A stretch of DNA of 11,997 nucleotides, taken from contig JAURMB010000021.1 of the NCBI GenBank assembly GCA_030831045.1, forward strand, positions 1 through 11,997. Direction: 5' to 3'. The position numbers and the translations under genes are program-made. The notes beneath the pieces were generated by a model that saw only the letters and a list, made by a program, of their open reading frames with translations, made no database searches and was not told the DNA's origin. The DNA is from Schleiferiaceae bacterium. GTDB taxonomy: Bacteria; Bacteroidota; Bacteroidia; Flavobacteriales; Schleiferiaceae. The number at the start of each line of letters is the position of its first letter. Position 1 is the stretch's first letter. Shown here one piece after another: positions 9,137 through 11,997 of the stretch.

Positions 9137-10315
9137 ACCGCGTTCGCGGACCTGCTGGTCGAGCAGTGCGAGCGCGCCCCGCTGGCGAATCGCCCAGTCG
9201 GCGTTTGGGGCGCAGCGTTCCATTTGGTCCATCCAGTTGAGCGCCTCGTCGAGGGTCGTGACGGTCTGCGCCACACCGTCGCGCAGGGCATCTGCGGCTT
9301 CCCAGTGGCGGCCGATATGGGGGCCAAACGCAACGGGAATTCCCCACGAGAGGGGCTCGAGGATGTTGTGCAGTCCTTGCGCAAAGGCGCCGCCCACGAA
9401 CGCGGCCTGAGCGCCTCCGTACAGTCCAAAAAGGCTGCCGAGCTGGTCAACCACAAGTGCACGGGCTTCTTCGAGCTGTTCGTCGCGGTAGTTCGACCAT
9501 TCGCTACTGCGCAGGGCGGGCAGGGGAAGTTTGGCGCGGAGTTCTTCAGCCCTTGAGGGGTCGTGGGGGGCGAAGACAAACTTCCAGTGGGTGCGGCGCA
9601 TAAGTACGGGGAGCCACACGGATTCGTCTTCGGGCCAGGAAGAGCCCAGGACAAGGACCGGTCGCGCGTCGGCGAAGCGGGACCATCGTTCCGGCGGGCC
9701 TTCTCCGCGCGCGATGCGCGCGGCGGCGGCGTCCATTCGGCCGTCGCCCAGCACGAGGGCGTTGAGCCCGGCCCGCAGGGCGGGAGCAAGGCCCGAGGGG
9801 TGCTGGAGGCCCACAAAGACCGCTCGGCGCAGCAGGCGCCGATCCAAAATACCAAGGGCTGACCACCATCGGTGGCGCTCAGGAACGTGCGCAAAGGCCA
9901 CTGCAAACGGTACGTCCCTTCGGCCTACCTCGCGGAGCATCGTGGGCCAGACGTCGGTTTGCAGGACGAGTAGGACCTGGGGCTGGATCCGCTCGATAAA
10001 GCGACGCACGTAGGGGTTGAAGTCGGGGGGCGCGAGGCAGGCTTCGACGCCGGGGGGCGGAGCGTAGCGGGCCCATCCGCGCAATCCGCTGGGCGAAAAA
10101 AACGTCACAAGAACGCATTTTCCTGAGGCGGACCAGGCGCGAACCAGTGGCTCAAGCATCCAGTATTCGCCCCAGGAGGCGCCGTGAATCCAGAGGTCAA
10201 ACGGGCCTTCAGGGGCCGGGGCGAGGCGTCCAGTCCACCATGCGCGGGCCGCTCGGTGGCCGCCCAGTGCGGCGATGTGGCTCAGGGCCCCAAAAACGAC
10301 ACCGGGGAGGCTCAC
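9119..10315 (-). CDS. waaA: 3-deoxy-D-manno-octulosonic acid (Kdo) transferase
   Basis: This GT30 glycosyltransferase moves Kdo from CMP-Kdo to lipid IVA on the inner face of the cytoplasmic membrane, an essential LPS step. With the GTG start at 10315 it has 398 residues (E. coli 425). The N-terminus (VSLPGVVFGALSHIAALGG) is a short hydrophobic anchor. IHGASWGE holds Glu50, matching the proposed catalytic glutamate of E. coli HAVSVGE. The C-terminal half has GGAFAQGLHNILEPLSWGIPVAFGPH, equivalent to GGSL..GGHNPLEP..IPV..GPH in other WaaA proteins. The region usually read as ETELWP is QTDVWP (119-124). I chose GTG because it forms a GTGA overlap with the stop of the upstream gene; the frame extends to a TTG at 10393, which would overlap that gene by 82 bases. 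It is second in a two-gene operon and convergent with ptrB. Confidence 0.92.
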   Translation of the reverse strand: MSLPGVVFGALSHIAALGGHRAARAWWTGRLAPAPEGPFDLWIHGASWGEYWMLEPLVRAWSASGKCVLVTFFSPSGLRGWARYAPPPGVEACLAPPDFNPYVRRFIERIQPQVLLVLQTDVWPTMLREVGRRDVPFAVAFAHVPERHRWWSALGILDRRLLRRAVFVGLQHPSGLAPALRAGLNALVLGDGRMDAAAARIARGEGPPERWSRFADARPVLVLGSSWPEDESVWLPVLMRRTHWKFVFAPHDPSRAEELRAKLPLPALRSSEWSNYRDEQLEEARALVVDQLGSLFGLYGGAQAAFVGGAFAQGLHNILEPLSWGIPVAFGPHIGRHWEAADALRDGVAQTVTTLDEALNWMDQMERCAPNADWAIRQRGALALLDQQVRERGLLRFD

Positions 10316-11073
10316 TGGTAGTAGCGCACCTTGGGTTGGTTGGGCGCGGATTCGTTGGCGGTACTCAGTTTTTCGCCGAGCGGTAGAAACCAACCGAATT
10401 CAGCCCCGAAGAACCCGTCCCACTGCGGGTTGGGCGAGGGCGGATTCGCTCCGTAGTGCGTGCCCCGAACGTCGTGCGTTTGCGCCAAGCCGGCCCGCAG
10501 CGCAAGGCTAAAATTGATGACGTCGTTTGGATCTGCATGGCTGTAGCGCAGCGCTGCCTGAACACCCAGTCCTTGCCGCATTCGGTCCAAGCCGTACACA
10601 TAAGGTTTGGTGAGCAGCGGAACTCCGCCAGAATTGTTGAACCAAATTCGGTGGGAGATGGCGTCAATTCCCAACTCGGCCGCAAGCGAATGGGCATTGA
10701 TCATCCAAAGTCGTTGGCCGTACCCTAGGGCGGCGCTGCTCCCGCGTCCTTCGAGGCGAATCAGGGCGGGGCTTCCGTCGTTGCCCATGATGTAGCCGTC
10801 TTCGTTCATCAAAAAGCCGAGGATTTGGTTGGTGTTCCGCACTCCGCCGCCAAACCGCGCTCCGTATTCGGCCCAAACGTAGTCGCGCACGCTAAGGCTG
10901 ATGTCGCCACGAACGCGGAGCTTGGCGCTGTTGCCGTAGTCCGCCTTCCATGTCCCCAAGGGCGCTTCGATGCTGGGTGCCACGTGAATGCGCGCGCGCG
11001 GGATTTCCTGGCCCGAAAGTCCCGTTCCGCCCAAACCAACTGCGGCGAACCAAAGTGCAGATAAAATGCGCAT
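10312..11073 (-). CDS. Probable outer-membrane beta-barrel protein of unknown function
   Basis: A 253-residue protein that I cannot assign to a named family. Residues 1-21 (MRILSALWFAAVGLGGTGLSG) look like a Sec signal peptide, probably cleaved near Gly21-Gln22. The mature part alternates polar and hydrophobic or aromatic residues, as barrel strands do: ARIHVAPSIEAPLG, KLRVRGDISLSV, YVWAEYGARFGGGV, SSAALGYGQRLW, NFSLALRAGLAQT, FFGAEFGWFLPLG. There are no membrane helices after the signal and no cysteines in the mature part. The last 16 or so residues after FLPLGEKL are hydrophilic. Its stop overlaps the waaA start as GTGA, so the two are very likely co-transcribed and translationally coupled. 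Together with the divergent sugar aminotransferase this suggests an LPS or envelope role, which is inference from context only. Confidence 0.75.
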   Translation of the reverse strand: MRILSALWFAAVGLGGTGLSGQEIPRARIHVAPSIEAPLGTWKADYGNSAKLRVRGDISLSVRDYVWAEYGARFGGGVRNTNQILGFLMNEDGYIMGNDGSPALIRLEGRGSSAALGYGQRLWMINAHSLAAELGIDAISHRIWFNNSGGVPLLTKPYVYGLDRMRQGLGVQAALRYSHADPNDVINFSLALRAGLAQTHDVRGTHYGANPPSPNPQWDGFFGAEFGWFLPLGEKLSTANESAPNQPKVRYYQ

Positions 11074-11077
11074 GCTG

Positions 11078-11085
11078 CGAAGGTA
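11078..11085 (-). promoter_or_regulatory. Candidate -7 box for the outer-membrane protein-waaA operon
   Basis: Read on the minus strand this is TACCTTCG, one mismatch from TAnnTTTG, and it ends four bases before the ATG at 11073. Transcription would begin at or very near the ATG. No TTG lies 17-23 bases upstream, so a -33 element is not supported. Confidence 0.4.
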
Positions 11086-11100
11086 GCGCAGGTCTACGGC

Positions 11101-11122
11101 CTATGCCACGCCCTCGGCATGG
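11101..11122. repeat. Short inverted repeat between divergent promoters
   Basis: CTATGCC (11101-11107) and GGCATGG (11116-11122) are inverted copies with one mismatch (five perfect inner pairs), separated by eight bases. The dyad lies between the two divergent -7 boxes, just upstream of the aminotransferase box, where a regulator could touch both promoters. A repeat this short could occur by chance. Confidence 0.3.
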
Positions 11123-11124
11123 GT

Positions 11125-11132
11125 TACCTTTG
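11125..11132 (+). promoter_or_regulatory. -7 promoter box of the sugar aminotransferase gene
   Basis: TACCTTTG matches TAnnTTTG exactly and ends six bases before the ATG at 11139. Transcription would start at or next to the ATG, giving a leaderless or nearly leaderless mRNA. No TTG is found at the expected -33 position. Confidence 0.55.
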
Positions 11133-11138
11133 CGGACT

Positions 11139-11997
11139 ATGCCCCAGCACCTGCCGTTTGACCCGCCGATTCCGATGGTTGACCTCGTTGGACAGCACGC
11201 GCGCATCCAACCTGAGCTCGACCAAGCCCTGCTCCGCGCGAGCCATGAGGCCGCCTACATTCAGGGTCCCGATGTGGCCGCCTTCGCCAGCGAGCTCAGC
11301 GCCTACCTCGGCGAGGGCGTGTACACGATCCCCTGCGCCAACGGAACCGACGCCCTTCAAATCGCGCTGATGGCCCTGGGCCTGCAGCCCGGCGACGAAG
11401 TGATCACGGCTACGTTTACCTACGTGGCTACGGCTGAGGTTATTGCCCTGCTCGGCCTCACGCCGGTGCTCGTGGACGTGGACTCTGACACCTTTGCGCT
11501 CAACCTCGACCAAGTTCGCGCCGCTGTCACGCCGCAGACTAAGGCCATTGTGCCCGTGCACCTCTACGGCCAGGGCGTCGACATGGAGTCGCTGCTTGCG
11601 CTCGCCACTGAGCGCGGAATCCCGGTGGTCGAAGACACCGCCCAGGCCCTCGGCGCCCGCTACACGTTTAGCGACGGCCGCAGCCTCGCGCTCGGCACCC
11701 TTGGGACCATCGGTTGCACGAGTTTTTTTCCGTCCAAAAACCTCGGTTGCATGGGCGACGGAGGCGCGGTGTTTACGCGCGACGCGGCCCTCGCCGAGCG
11801 CATCAAAATGATGGCCAACCACGGCCAAAAAGTCAAGTACCGCCACGACGTGGTGGGCTGCAACAGCCGCCTGGACACGCTGCAGGCCGCGGTGCTTCGC
11901 GTGAAGCTGCGCCACCTCGACGGCTACGCCGCCGCCCGCCAAGCCGCTGCCGACCGCTACGACGCGGGACTCGCCGGGGTCCCAGGCATCCAAACAC
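11139..11997 (+). CDS. DegT/DnrJ/EryC1/StrS family nucleotide-sugar aminotransferase; 3' partial
   Basis: A PLP-dependent enzyme that transfers an amino group, usually from glutamate, to a keto-sugar nucleotide for LPS or other surface glycans. 286 codons are visible of a family length of about 370-400, and the frame runs open through the window end. Landmarks are PCANGTDALQIALMALGLQPGDEV, TFTYVATAEVIALLG, IVPVHLYGQ, VVEDTAQALGA and the PLP motif FFPSKNLGCMGDGGA with Lys200; CNSRLDTLQAAVLRVKL follows. These resemble WbpE-like aminotransferases of UDP-sugar pathways, but the exact substrate cannot be read from this sequence. The start may be ATG 11139 or Met13 (11175), where MVDLVGQHARI resembles the usual family start. 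It is divergent from the outer-membrane protein-waaA pair, which fits an envelope-glycan role. Confidence 0.93.
   Translation, partial: MPQHLPFDPPIPMVDLVGQHARIQPELDQALLRASHEAAYIQGPDVAAFASELSAYLGEGVYTIPCANGTDALQIALMALGLQPGDEVITATFTYVATAEVIALLGLTPVLVDVDSDTFALNLDQVRAAVTPQTKAIVPVHLYGQGVDMESLLALATERGIPVVEDTAQALGARYTFSDGRSLALGTLGTIGCTSFFPSKNLGCMGDGGAVFTRDAALAERIKMMANHGQKVKYRHDVVGCNSRLDTLQAAVLRVKLRHLDGYAAARQAAADRYDAGLAGVPGIQT

Noticed and set aside
9070..10013. Other open frames within waaA (9070-9906 minus, 9531-10013 plus)
   Set aside because: Their translations are rich in Arg, Pro and Ser with no domain, whereas the waaA frame shows conserved WaaA motifs.
10316..10393. Longer waaA start at TTG 10393, adding 26 residues
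   Set aside because: It would overlap the upstream gene by 82 bases, adds no conserved sequence, and the GTG at 10315 makes a standard GTGA junction just before the hydrophobic anchor.
11124..11993. Long open frame (289 codons) on the minus strand across the aminotransferase
   Set aside because: It lies antisense to a clear DegT-family gene; its translation has no recognisable motif. GC-rich codon bias keeps the opposite strand open.

Overview
The window looks like ordinary chromosomal DNA of a Bacteroidota bacterium, probably Flavobacteriales-like, with a high GC content for that phylum (roughly 55-60% by eye). Three things point to this phylum. One secreted protein ends in a type IX secretion (T9SS) sorting domain. 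Upstream regions carry the Bacteroidota -7 promoter box TAnnTTTG. Start codons lack Shine-Dalgarno sequences. The endonuclease III and sugar aminotransferase sequences also read like flavobacterial versions. Nine protein genes fill nearly all of the window. I saw no tRNA, rRNA, CRISPR array, insertion sequence or phage gene, and no gene-free stretch reaches 300 bases.

Layout. (1) 3-1652, +: C-terminal 549 residues of glycine dehydrogenase GcvP, cut by the window edge. (2) 1712-3724, +: a T9SS-exported, surface-adhesin-like protein with its own promoter and a strong terminator. (3) 3839-4477, -: endonuclease III (nth), apparently without an iron-sulfur cluster, divergent from (4) 4532-4990, +: a BCP-type thiol peroxidase. 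(5) 5114-6112, +: recA, overlapping by 47 bases (6) 6066-7100, +: a TPR lipoprotein, followed after 5 bases by (7) 7106-9136, +: oligopeptidase B. (8) 9119-10315, -: Kdo transferase WaaA, converging on ptrB with an 18-base overlap. Upstream of waaA, and sharing a GTGA junction with it, is (9) 10312-11073, -: an uncharacterised probable outer-membrane protein. Divergent from that pair is (10) 11139-11997, +: a DegT-family sugar aminotransferase cut by the right edge. The partial genes at each end bring the total to ten entries.

How the genes fit together. nth, bcp and recA form a small oxidative and DNA-damage neighbourhood. recA, the TPR lipoprotein and ptrB are packed tightly enough to be one transcript. 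The right end is an envelope/LPS neighbourhood: Kdo transfer, an outer-membrane protein and a nucleotide-sugar aminotransferase. No clearly new multi-gene system is visible. The observations most worth checking are the recA/lipoprotein dual-coding overlap with a non-ATG start, the cluster-less Nth, several promoters placed so close to start codons that leaderless mRNAs are likely, and the unknown barrel-like protein coupled to waaA.
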